Assembly: GCA_030248065.1 (NCBI GenBank)
Contig: JASAMV010001465.1
Coordinates: 1 to 64,000 of the forward strand
Reading direction: 5' to 3'
Origin: Rhynchonema sp. JSB1_4
Taxonomy: Eukaryota > Nematoda > Chromadorea > Monhysterida > Xyalidae
Length of the DNA stretch: 64,000 nt
How positions within the stretch are numbered: the stretch's first letter is position 1; every line of letters starts with the position of its first letter. Shown piece by piece: positions 1-10,402 of the stretch. The translations under genes and the position numbers were made by a program. The notes beneath the pieces are model-generated. The model made no database searches, was not told where the DNA came from, and worked only from the letters and a program-made list of their open reading frames with translations.

Positions 1-355
1 AGGAAAGAAATGCTTCCATCACGTCCCATTTGGCTCGTCGCCAGTTCCGAAAACGTGTAATTTTACGACATTTGGATGTCGTATAACTGGTTGTGAGCCA
101 GACGGGACGGTGGTCGCTCTCAACGTCTCCAAGACTAGTGGGCACCTCAACTTGGGTGATTTTGGTGGTATCGGTCACAAAAACCAAATCCAATAAATTT
201 GGACCACGAGTTGGAGTGTTGACTAATTGGGCGGCGCCAGTTTTCATGTTTGAAGTGGTACAAAGGCATCGGCCACTATAAAAAGCGTCGCCGAAACCCC
301 TCATTTTGTTAGCTAAACCTATTTCGAACCATTTTTGCATATTTGCAGGCCTAAA
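1..355. other. No gene recognised
   Basis: I see no conserved coding segment in the first 355 bases. The stretch ends in a splice-acceptor-like TTTGCAG just before the BED-finger reading frame, so it could be the end of an intron of a gene that starts left of the window. Confidence 0.4.
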
Positions 356-631
356 ATGGCGTCAAAAGAGACCGATTTTGATATTCTGAACCGACTAGGT
401 TTTGCAAAGCTAGTCCGGGCGGACTCGCGCGGCAAAGAAACGCAGGTCCAATGCAAAATTTGCGACAAGAAACTGGCCTATTCGAGAGGATCAAGCATCA
501 CAATTTCCCGTCACATTGTGACCAAGCACCCGACTGAATCAAAATTGTTCCTCGAGGCAAAGAAGAAACTGAAGCCGAAACCTATTTCTACTCCGTCCGC
601 TGCTCAACCGTCCTTCGCAAATAACTCGTGA
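356..631 (+). CDS. BED-type zinc-finger protein, short or partial
   Basis: An uninterrupted frame of 91 residues begins at an ATG at 356 and ends at a TGA. Residues around 30-65 contain CKICDKK followed about 20 residues later by RHIVTKH, which fits the Cys-x2-Cys ... His-x4/5-His layout of BED zinc fingers. BED fingers bind DNA and are commonly found at the N terminus of hAT-type transposases and in host proteins domesticated from them. The C terminus is Lys/Pro/Ser-rich and simply stops; no hAT dimerisation domain follows, so this is either a stand-alone BED protein, a first exon, or a transposase remnant. A TTTGCAG acceptor-like site lies immediately upstream, so the true start may be elsewhere. 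The presence of hAT-like MITEs across the window makes a transposon origin plausible, but this is inference. Confidence 0.6.
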   Translation: MASKETDFDILNRLGFAKLVRADSRGKETQVQCKICDKKLAYSRGSSITISRHIVTKHPTESKLFLEAKKKLKPKPISTPSAAQPSFANNS

Positions 632-1032
632 TTGATATTTCTCATTCTGTTCGCATGTCTTTCCTTTAATCTGATTCCAAAAAAATTGTTCTCTTGTTGT
701 GTTGCACTGCTGCAGAATTGAAACTGAACCGTGTATGAGGAATTGGTCGTTCAAAACCAGCGCTTGGCGCTTTTTTATATGTTGTGGACAACTAAAGAAC
801 ATAATCAGTACGAAATATATTTTTTTCTAATAGTAGTTGGCTGCCGAAAAATTGGGGACCGACACTACCGACACCTGAAAAAAACCGACACTTTTGTGGA
901 CCGACACCGACACCGACATTAGTAGTGTCGGTACCTACACCGACTTTTTTCCGACACCGACGCCGATCCCTAACCACCGTGATGGTCATTCCTTACAAGT
1001 GTACTTCAATCGCTAACGGTCAAACGTTGCAG
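632..1032. repeat. CGACAC-rich dispersed repeat upstream of p66
   Basis: Positions about 858-972 are full of CGACAC / GTGTCGG words on both strands and end in GATCCC. Related sequence occurs inside the hnRNP intron at about 6645-6722 and, reduced, in a CASD1-gene intron at about 41905-41952 (GTCGGTACC ... GATCCCGATCCC). It is a dispersed, partly inverted repeat. The rest of the stretch shows nothing I can identify; the missing 5' exon of p66 could lie here. Confidence 0.5.
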
Positions 1033-4000
1033 GATGCGAATGCTGGGTCGCGTTCGAACGCGTTTGTGCGTCAACCGGCCGGCGTCCAATCGACGACCAA
1101 CGCATATCGTGCTGCTGGTGGCACTGCCACTGCCAATGTGCCGCAACATCGCAGCTCGCCCGCTGCCACGGCTGCTCAGAATGTGGCTGCTGTCAGCAAG
1201 CCACAGAACTTGGCTAGTGCGTCGATTGGTGGATTATTATAAGTAGTAACGATTGTACATTTGTGTATCGGCACTGTGATTGCAGCCGCCAACCGTCTCG
1301 GCACGTCGCCAGCCCCAGCAGCACATCAAGCATCACGTGTGCTGCCCGCTGCAGCTGCGTCCAATCGCGCAACTGCATCGCCCGTCGTACAGCCAGCTCG
1401 CAGCACACAACATCCGCAGACAAGTCGGTGTTTTTGTGATTGGTATTTTAATTATGTATTGTAGCTTTAGCTTATTGTGGTTCATAAGCCCCTGCTGTTC
1501 TGTGACACCACCAAGCCTTGCATCGACGAGGTAACTGCCTTTTTCATTTTCAGCCCCTCAACAACCGCAGCTGGATGCAGCGCAACGCAAGATGGCAGCC
1601 AAATTGGCACTTCGCAAACAATTGGAGAAAACGCTGTTGGCGATTCCATCCCCGAAACCACCACCTACTGAACCGCTGTTCATTCCAAACTTGAATCAAG
1701 CTGATTTCGTGTTATATGTTGGATTGGATATGGCTGTGCAAAAGGTGAACTAAGTGGCTGGTTCTTATTTTATCAATAAATGGCCAACATTTTGCCACGA
1801 GGACTTTTGTGTATGCCTCCACACGTTTCCAGGTGCTGAAAGACCGAACGTACACGGACCCGAAGCAGAACAAGAAGCCGTGGACGTGCGAGGAATGCGG
1901 CACAGACTTCACGCCGGTATGGAAATCGGTGAAAATCAAACCAAAAGGGGAGGACGAGCCATCAAATTGGCGTTTGTTGTGCGACAAATGTGTGCACGAC
2001 GAACAGAAGAAGAGCATCAAAACCGAACACACCGCTCGGCTCAAGGTCGCGTTCAATAAAGGTGGGATCAATGCTGGAAAGTTTGAATAATTACATACGA
2101 GGATCGAGATCTGGGGTGGCCCAAGAAAGTCCCAGACATTCAAACGAACACATTTGGTAAAAAAGCCACACGCACAAAAAATCACTATTCTTTCAGTAAA
2201 ATAAGTAACTTCAGAAGCTTCGGCCCGGCCTGGCCCGAACCAAAAGCCCAAAATTGCGATTGCTACCTCTGGTGGTGTAGTCATATCGGGAAACGGGAAA
2301 GAGAAAGCTGGACATATAGGGGCATATCTAGGTCCAAATTTAGGGGGCGCTTTGATGGAAAATTATTTTATTTAGTGCTTGTGTCTCCTTTTAAAACTCA
2401 GTTTTATTTAGTGCTTGTTCAAAAATTGGCCGTTGCTAAACTAATTGATGCACATGAAGATGAAGACGAGCATAGCTCGCGAAAATTTGGAACATATCGG
2501 AATTTCTAACCATCGGTGCCTATCTAACACGCGAAGCACGCCATTTTCTAACATTTCAAGTGTATCACAACAAAGTATGCCACGATGTATGTCTCTATAT
2601 TCGTTGCCCTTCAAAAACCCCGAAACAAATCCCGAAACGAAAAATCCCGAAAGGTGAAAATCCCTAAAACTAAGAAAGTGTAAGAATGGATAATTTTTTT
2701 TTGTCGGAAGTTGGCATTCGTGTAGTTTTTACTCAGGCTTGCATTCAGGGCTGTGCTTAGGCTTAGGCTGCCAGCCACTTTCATTCAGGGTTAAGCTTAG
2801 GGTTAGGCTGCCTAGGACATGAACAAACGAGAACATCAAGAAGTTGAGCCCCAACTGATCCAGTGCCCAAATTATGGGCTCCAAATGCATGAATACCCTT
2901 TGCACAATAAACTTTGTATTTTTCCTTCATTTCATTTTGGACTTTTGCTGTTCGGTGGATTTCTACCTCGCCCCTTTGTTCCCTATTTGGACTGACCCAA
3001 GGCCCCACTAAACGGCTTGAGGGGAGCGCTGCGTATCCCTGCGCCGCCCCCTAGATACGCCCCTTGGACACAGAAAAAATATTCATTCCCCGTTTCCCGA
3101 TGTGACTGTGACTACACTACACGCGCCCTTAGACAAGGTTACCGTGTCAACAAAGCGAATGTTTTCAATGCAGTTACCGCCAATCAGGCATGTTGCAACT
3201 TTAGTCAAACGTGTGTTGCCGTTTTATGGATAAGTGGCTGTCGCAGTTACGGTCCAGGAGTTGCAATTATAGCCCAGCATCGATAACAGAAACCGAGACC
3301 ACGTACAAAATTGGGAGCACCACAATGACTGGAGCTCGCTTATGCATCTACATGCGCTATCCAAACTGCACTTTGCAGCGGTGCAACAAGAGAAAGAGAT
3401 CGAGAAACAAATCGACGATGGCACATTCGACTGGTCATTGTTGGGCATCGCCCCGCCACCACCGCCGGCCCCGGCACCCCCACCTCCCGCACCCGTCCAA
3501 CAACAGACAACAATACAACAACGTTCGCAGCAACAACCAATGCCCGCACATGGTTGGTGGTCACGTTAAGATGGGAGCGTTCTGGTTGGATTATTATGGC
3601 TGGTTGTTTTGGTGGCCTCCTGAAAATCAGAAAGGACAGTTAGCTAACAGGTTTGATATAACAATCGCTGCCGTATGTCCCCCATCATTGAATTATTGGC
3701 AATCTGCATGTAAGCCAAATATTGTGATCGCAGGTTCATCGGGTATGCATCGGTCATCGTCATCGAGCAACACAACTGCTAGACAACAACAACATCATCA
3801 ACAACAGCAACAACAACATCAGCAACAACAACAGCAAGCGCAACAGATTGTTGGATTGCAACAGGCGGCTGCCGCGTTGGGATTACAGGGTAGGTATCTG
3901 GCAGTGCTGTGGCTACTTCTGAGGGGGACATATTGTACCCTCAGGTCAAAATCGGGGTATGGTAATGTACTCCATGACAATTTTTGGGGTGTTGGGAGAC

Positions 4001-4797
4001 CCAATTTGGGGGGGGAGAAGGTTTTTTTCAGGGGGTGGCACTGTTAGTGCATTTTTATGGGTTAAAATGTGCACACCCCGCAAATTTTGGCACTTTTGTC
4101 GATTTTTGCCGAACTTTATCCATTTTTTTTATCAAAAAGGATGCTTTTGGGGTGAAAATGGAGCCAAAATAGGGGGAGCTGTACCGGAGAAAATAATAAT
4201 AACAAAATAACTGTGTCGGAGAGGGGGAGATACTGTACCTTTTGGGGGACCGCAGCCACAGCACTGGTATCGGGGTTTTGGTCATTTTCCAGAAGTCGTT
4301 CACGTTCCAACTGTAACCGTTTTGCATGATCACAGGTCTACAAGCGGCATCAGGAAGTCGTCAGTCGAGTAGCAACCAAGCCGCCACAGCGAACGCGCAG
4401 GCCGCAGCACTGCAAGCAGCGATGAGCAGTGCTCTGTTGAACATGAACCCGTTGGCCATGGCTGGCGCGTGGACCAATCCCATGGCCGCCGCTAGATTCC
4501 CGCAAATGGCCATTTCGGCACTCGCTGCTCAGGTACGAGTTTCGGTGATTGATGGCACGGGAGATTGTTGAATCTCTAAGCACACAAGTTGCAATACGAC
4601 CGAAAATGTGCATTTAGGCGGCGGCCTCGGGTGCGAATCCGTTCCAAAGTCTGTTGTCGTCAATGAATCTCGGCAGTCTGGGTAATCCGAATGCGAATCT
4701 GTCACGTGACTTCCTGCGCCAGCTGCAACAAGCCCAGCAGCAGCAACAAGCGATGGCACAACTCACTCGACACATGCAGGGTGGTGGAAAGAAATAA
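1033..4797 (+). CDS. GATAD2: Transcriptional repressor p66 homologue (GATAD2; NuRD complex)
   Basis: This encodes a p66/GATAD2 family protein, a nuclear scaffold of the Mi-2/NuRD chromatin-remodelling and deacetylase complex. Exons I can join in frame: 1033-1228, 1286-about 1421, 1554-1744, 1833-2061, 3379-3552, 3734-3889, 4336-4532 and 4618-4797. The third exon carries the conserved helical block (LALRKQLEKTLL then IPSPKPPP) and YVGLDMAVQ. The fourth carries the GATA-type finger (CEECGTDFTPVW ... LLCDKC) and the following KTEHTARLKVAF helix, which continues across a 1.3-kb intron into AVQQEKEIEKQI. The C-terminal half has a Pro-rich run, a Gln/His tract (about 3785-3845) and an Ala/Met-rich segment. 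All splice junctions named preserve frame; the junction near 1421 is the least certain. The 5' end and start codon are not resolved; the earliest exon is Ala/Thr/Val-rich. Confidence 0.88.
2445..3010. repeat. Dispersed repeat in p66 intron, related to 35.9-36.3 kb
   Basis: This part of the 1.3-kb p66 intron (2062-3378) contains clustered CCCGAAA words, then GTCGGAAGTTGGCATTC and GGCTTGCATTC followed by TTAGGCTTAGG-like sequence. The same order of motifs (CCCGAAA cluster, GTCAGAAGTCGGCATTC, GGCTTGCATTC, CTTAGGCTTG, then a stretch ending in AATAAACTT-GTATTTT-CCT) recurs in an RWDD1 intron at about 35915-36330. No terminal inverted repeats were recognised. Confidence 0.5.
3902..4266. mobile_element. 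hAT-like MITE in a p66 intron (365 bp)
   Basis: The element begins CAGTGCTGTGGCT and ends with its reverse complement AGCCACAGCACTG. It is flanked by GTATCTGG on the left (3894-3901) and GTATCGGG on the right (4267-4274), a 7/8 match expected for an 8-bp target duplication. CAGTG ends with 8-bp duplications are the hAT superfamily signature. It has no coding capacity, so it is non-autonomous. It lies within the intron 3890-4335 and does not disturb the coding exons. The same termini are seen again at about 31191, 32057, 33059 and 34186 in the RWDD1 intron. Confidence 0.75.
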
Positions 4798-5550
4798 TGA
4801 CGCGGTTCCGTTGGCAGTATGCTTCGACGGGACCAGAGAAAACAATGCTAGTTTGAGCTTGATCATTGGAAACCACCATGTTCTCAACCCTTTGTTTTGC
4901 AAGATCATACATTGTTTTTACTGTTGAGTTTTAAACCATTAGGAATCTTATACAATACATGGTTTGTTTTGTGCTTTTGTTCGTGGAATTACGGTGTTTT
5001 CGAACTTATACGAATGCGTTTCGATTTCGTTTGATGCAAGGTTCAAAGTGTCGAGCCTGAACGTGCGTGTCATGCTTTCTATTGTCATGTGGTTTGTGTG
5101 TTTTTGTACTGAATTTGATTTGGTTTTTCACACGTTTTCGTGGGGGTGACTGTTTTATACGTGCAATTCTTCTGGTTTGGTGCAAGTGAAGCACGTTTCT
5201 ATTGCGAGAATTAACTATCTTTATCTCTGCTGACTCCAAGTGTGCGCGTTACTTGAATAATTTTGTTCCAGTGATTGTGATAATGCCTATTGAGTAACAT
5301 TATTGCTGATAAAAGGATTTGTTATTTTTCACTTCGTTCGAATCTTGTGTGAAGCGGTTTCATTGATCCGCAACTGCTCTCATTTGAGTATACTTACAGC
5401 TCTGTGCAACTGCATTTTGCGCTTCACAATTTTAGTCATGAATTACGTAAAAATCATTGGTTATTCTGAGGTTTAGGTGAGAAAAGTCAAGTTATTTTTA
5501 TCACTTGGCGATAACGCTGACCAATCGATTATCGTGCAACAAATCAATAA
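4798..5550. other. Intergenic/UTR region between p66 and hnRNP genes
   Basis: AT-rich sequence with no conserved coding segment. It must hold the 3' end of p66 and the 5' leader of the hnRNP gene. I see no repeat element or terminal inverted repeats here. Confidence 0.5.
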
Positions 5551-8040
5551 GATGGCTGATCAAGATGATGACCAAAAAGTGGCGGCTGACGAGCAACAAC
5601 CGGACGAAAATGGCGTGGATGACGAGCAGCAAGACGGCGAAGCGACCGACGTAAAGCCACCGGTTTGCCACGACATTTGGTCTCGCAATCTTCCTGTTTG
5701 TACAGTTATCTCACATTTATTCAAATTTCAGAAAGCATCTACAATACAGAACGGCAGTAATTCGACGACGTCCACCACCAGTGAAGTGGAACACATGAGG
5801 AAGCTGTTCATTGGTGGACTGTCCTACAGCACTGATGACGATTCGCTGAAGGTTGGTGCTACTTGTTTCGGTCGTTGTTCTGTTCCAACGTAAAAGCACC
5901 ATGTGGAAGGTTGGTTGGATCGTCAGAAAAGTTGTTTTCAATGATGTTATGTTGCAATGTCCAGGATTTCTACTCGCAATGGGGCGAAGTGGTTGACTGT
6001 ATCGTGATGCGCGACCAATCAAAACGCAGTCGTGGTTTCGGCTTTGTGACCTTCTCCCGGGCTCAAATGGTTGACGACGCAATGGAGAATCGACCACATA
6101 CCATTGACGGCAAGCAGGTCGAACCGAAGCGCGCCATTCCCAGGGATGTGAGTGGAGGGGGTGGGATTGTGGTTTTTCATCTTTATAATTGGAATTGTTG
6201 GGCTTGTTTTTGCTGTTGAAATTTATTTTTCGTGAAATACTCTCTTTTGCGCCAGCAGCCCGGTGGCAAGTCCGAATCGAACATGTCAGTGAAGAAGCTT
6301 TACGTGTCGGGCGTGCGTGAGGAGCACACGGATGAAATGTTCAAGGAATACTTTGGACAATTTGGCAACGTAACGGTACGTCACTAAAACGATTGGTCAT
6401 TGATATGGATCGGGCAATGTCGGATGTCTCGTTTATGGACCCGACATTCACAGTTCAAATCATCACATTTGCGCAGAGACCAATTTTCCTCAAAATATTT
6501 CTTCGACCCAAATGTTCCACCAATGAGCATAAAGGATTGGTTTGGTGTCCATTTTGTTCAAAACCCTGCTAACTGAGTAAATCGAGCCAAAATTCTCATA
6601 AATGAGGCAAGTGAGCAAAATTGTCCCCGTTTTTTGTCCAAAAATACGGTGTCGGGTATTTTTTAACTGTCGGGTGTCGGTTTTTTTGAAAGTGTAGGTG
6701 TCGTGTTCCCCGGATCCCGATCCCAGTGATTGGTTTGGTTGTTCAATCGAGTGATAAAAATTTTGAATCTACCTGTGCCCAGGAGGTCGATCTCATTACC
6801 GACAAGAACACTGGCAAGAAACGAGGATTCGCATTTGTGCTGTTCGATGACTATGATGCCGTTGATAAATGTGTTTGTAGGTGTCGATCAACGAAATCTT
6901 TCCATTTTTGGACATGCAGATAAAACAATGATTGTTGCGTCAATAATTACAGTGCAACGCTCGCACATGATCGATGGCAAGAGATGTGACGTGAAGAAAG
7001 CGTTGAGCAAAGAGGATATGAATCGACAGGTAATGTTTTGTGCTAGCTGTGCGACTCCATCATTGGAATATGTCTGCCTGTCAATCTATGAGTTTGACCG
7101 TTCGAGCAACAACTAACGTTTGTCGATGTCAGGCGCAACGTGATCGCGACCGTCAAATGCGCGATGGTCGCGGTGGTCGTGGAGGTTGGGGTGGTGGTGG
7201 ACCATGGGGTGGCGGAGGACCACAACAAATGTACGGAGGTGGCGGAGGATGGGGAGACGGAGGAGGTTAGTGAAATACAAGGAGGAGCATTTTGTTTTGA
7301 TTCGGTGTCCGTGATGATACTCCAGCTCACTCTGACCAAACGTTGAAGACAAACCTTCAAATCCAACACGTTCTGTCTGTCTGAGACACTGTAAATCGAC
7401 GCTTTTGACTAACTAGTTGAGTTGCCTAGTTCATAAATACACGTTGCCTAGTTTATACGTTCAGGTTACGGCGGTGGCGGCTACGGAGGTGGACAGATTG
7501 GATATGGAGGTTACAGTCATCTATAATTAATTCAACATTGGGTAGCTGTGGGATAAGTATGCAAATAGTCAGGTTTTCACGCAGGTACCACTAGTGCTTA
7601 TTCAGGTGGCGGTGGCTGGGGTCCAGGCGGCGCGTGGCACCAGCAAGGCGGTTGGGGTGGTCAAGGCGGATATGGACAGGGCGGCGGATGGCAGCAACAG
7701 CAAGGTTGGTACACATTAGGGCGGGCAATTATTGCACTGCTTTTTTCATTGACTAAATCTAGGTGCCATATGCCCCCCCCCAAAACAAAGCTGGCACCTT
7801 GAATTTTTGATGCAAGCGCACGTGAACCTGAGGTTTTCGCGTGTCCTGTGATTTTGGCTCTATGTTAGGTGCAGGTTGTCTAGCAGTGAAATAAATTTAC
7901 TGCTTTGTCGGTTTTTATCGGAGCTATGATTGCGCTGCACGCCAAGGTTTGTAAGTTAGATTCCAACGTTCTCAGGTGGTTACGGCGGAGGTCAGCAATG
8001 GGGTGGCCAGCAGCAATGGGGTGGTGGTCGTCGCTATTGA
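5551..8040 (+). CDS. hrp-1: hnRNP A-type RNA-binding protein (two RRMs plus Gly-rich tail)
   Basis: Encodes an hnRNP A/B-like nuclear RNA-binding protein that packages and helps splice pre-mRNA. Exons: 5551-5662, 5732-5851, 5965-6147, 6259-6375, 6783-6876, 6953-7029, 7133-7265, 7465-7509, 7585-7704, 7976-8040; all junctions are in frame. The N terminus is a short acidic Asp/Glu/Gln-rich region. RRM1 has RNP2 KLFIGGL and RNP1 [11 protein letters not shown]2 has RNP2 KLYVSGV and RNP1 RGFAFVLF. The tail starts [17 protein letters not shown] and continues as GGW/GGY/QQWGG repeats ending GGGRRY, a low-complexity region typical of this family. The last four exons are joined by phase-1 introns, and retention of intron 7510-7584 would end the protein at the TAA at 7525, so shorter isoforms are possible. 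Orthology to a specific hnRNP A gene is inferred from architecture only. Confidence 0.92.
6376..6782. repeat. hnRNP intron with GTGTCGG repeat
   Basis: The longest intron of this gene. Positions about 6645-6722 carry TGTCGGGTGTCGG and end GGATCCCGATCCC, matching the CGACAC-rich repeat upstream of p66 in opposite orientation. The rest shows no coding signal. Confidence 0.45.
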
Positions 8041-9210
8041 AAATACATACGTTGATTGTTTTGGGTGAGTTTACGAATTTGAGCTTTATTTTTGTCTCTC
8101 AAGTTTCTGTTTTTCCTAAAATTCAGCTTGCCACATGAAACCACCCCCAAAATCTAATCCTTAGCAGGTGCTTCGTTTCTTCTTTAGGTACGGTACACAA
8201 GTCGTTCTAATCTTGGTTCGCTTGATTCAGTCAAGGGTCAGTGTGAGAAAAAAGGGCAGTGAGCTTATGTGAGCAAACAACAACTGCGTTTCATTCCCGA
8301 CAGTGAGCTAAGAACACCGAAACGCTTACTCTAATCGTAGTAAGATCGTAAGTTTAACCGCGTAGGCTCGCTCTATGAATCAATCACTGATAAAATAAGT
8401 ACGTGTTTTTGTCGATGTATAAATCTGGTACCCCATTAATTGTTGTTTTTGGAAGCGCAGAGAGCGCACCCTGTGAACCGTAATTACGTTTTGCACACGC
8501 AGATTTTTTTTGTCAAAATTATTTTGGTGTTGTGACTGTGAGCGAGTATAACTATTTTTATCGTTTGCCTATCCACTATTTAGGGACAAGCATTTCTTTG
8601 TTCGTACACTTGTTACTACCTGTTCATTGCTTATGTGAGTTAAGATGTTGGTACACATAATTACTGTCATTATTTGCTTACTATGTCGGCTGATAATTGT
8701 TTGGTACGTAGTGTGAGCGCCATAATAAAAATGTTCGTGCACCTATAGATCATCAGTAGGTTGATAAGTACACACTTAATCAGAAAGAGGCAGATTATCC
8801 AAATCCGTGCGTGAGCGTAGAGCCGTCGAAGTGCAGGCCCCCCGAGCTTGAGCGTTAGCAGAAAGGCACAGGGCTGGATCACCTAGTAATAAGGATTTTA
8901 GAGCTGAACCTAGAGAAGGTGAGCGTCATCATATATAATTTTATGTTTAGTTTCTCGGTAGATTCTATTAGAACGCTTTTTGCAAAAAATGATGGCATAA
9001 ATTTTATATGAAACTGGATTTCCGTTTTCAGACTGTTTCACCGTTACCTCACTTGCGCCACAAAGCTGCACAAATCTGCCGGACTGCTCTCATGAACGAA
9101 CGGGTATTTTTTGATTCGGGTGTTGTCCATATATTTCGGTGCCAATATTTCTTATTTGTGTTTCGTCATTGTAAAAGAACATGTCGATACACATAAATGT
9201 GATAAAGGCC
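8041..9210. other. Non-coding stretch after the hnRNP gene
   Basis: No conserved coding segment or inverted-repeat element was found. The first few hundred bases are probably the hnRNP 3' UTR; the region is AT-rich with several TTTTTT runs. Confidence 0.45.
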
Positions 9211-10163
9211 CTATTTTGCTAATTTGGAAATAATTCGCATGTGATTCGTAAATAGTTTCAAATCTGTCTCGAGGCCATGTGGCACAGTCCAACTGCGACG
9301 CAGATTCTTCAACAGATCGGCTGTTTTGAAGGATTCAAGCGTTTGCGAGGCGATCTGATCCAATGTTTTGTCAAAAACAGCGTTTCTTTCCCACAACCTT
9401 TGTTGTGCTGAATTGAAAAGTCGCATTTGGTCTTGTAACGGCGGCCAGGTCCGATGCCAATCGCATGTTATTGAAACATCGGCATTTAGCCGTTCACCGA
9501 CCATTTGGTACTTTGTTCGAATTTGATGAGTGAGTGATTTAGATGTCGTATGGTGCATATGCAGGTCAGACAGCCTGGCACTGAACTCCAAATCAAGGCT
9601 CGCGAGTAAATTCTGCTTCAAGTTAGGGAACTTGGTACCAGTTTTAGTCTTGGACAGATCAGCACAGTCCACCGAAGATCGCTGATCATTCAAATTTAGC
9701 AACGAGTCGAGCAAATGAATGATGCTCTTGTCGCCGTGAAGGGCCAATAAATCGCTGAACAGTTGAGAAACATGAATGAAGTCCGTGACTACCGCCGACA
9801 GTGGTGTGCAAGATTGAGAATGTGCTGTGGCGATGGCTTCGATCGGCCGCCGTTGTGCCTTGACCTTATTTTTTTGATGTGAACTCCGCATCTGTAATGG
9901 GCCAAATTCTCGAAAGCGCAACCGAGACCGGCGCTGCTTGCGCCCGCAAACACGATGATGACAACTACCAGCTGACTGACCTCAATTTGTTGCGTGCTTA
10001 CTCGAACTGCAGCGTTGTCCAACCACCGCACGTTTTGGGAAGGAAACGTGGAGAGCGTAAAATATATCAAATATGGTACACTGTTGCGCAACCGCCCCCG
10101 CTGGCGGTGGTGCTTTCGAGAATTTGGGCCAATAACATAAGTATCGTATCGACCTGGTGGCAA
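9211..10163 (-). CDS. Unrecognised protein with a hydrophobic segment and a helical C-terminal domain
   Basis: Two overlapping minus-strand frames look coding but I could not settle the junction. The C-terminal part is an open frame of more than 200 residues ending at 9211, rich in Leu/Asp/Lys and probably all-helical (for example VGERLNADVSITCDWHR and QDQMRLFNSAQQRLWERN). Upstream, in another frame around 9960-10020, is a hydrophobic stretch VSQLVVVIIVFAGASSAG that could be a single membrane segment. A short intron near 9890-9935 ending in CATTACAG would link them. I do not recognise a family. The gene is convergent with the hnRNP gene and lies downstream of the ECH1 pair on the same strand. 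Confidence 0.45.
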
Positions 10164-10402
10164 AAACGAAAATAAGTATATTCATGGCGCAAAACCATTG
10201 ACCCACAACACGACAACATTTTGAATAGCACCAGACTCTATTTATTTGGGACTAAGCCCTGACCCGATGTGGAAAATACATGTATGATAATATAATCACA
10301 GTTCAGGGAGAATATCTCGCAAAGCATGTGCGGTGGCTATTGCTCATCAAATGCGACTGGAGCTACCTTTTGTTCATAATAAAGACCATATGTAAATCGT
10401 AA

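Noticed and set aside
2745..2815. TTAGGC words suggestive of nematode telomere repeats
   Set aside because: Only two adjacent perfect units and scattered variants, within a dispersed repeat; too short to call an interstitial telomere.
3211..4047. Long plus-strand frame of 278 codons
   Set aside because: It overlaps a true p66 exon (3734-3889) in the right frame but otherwise reads through the neighbouring introns and into the MITE; it is not a separate gene.
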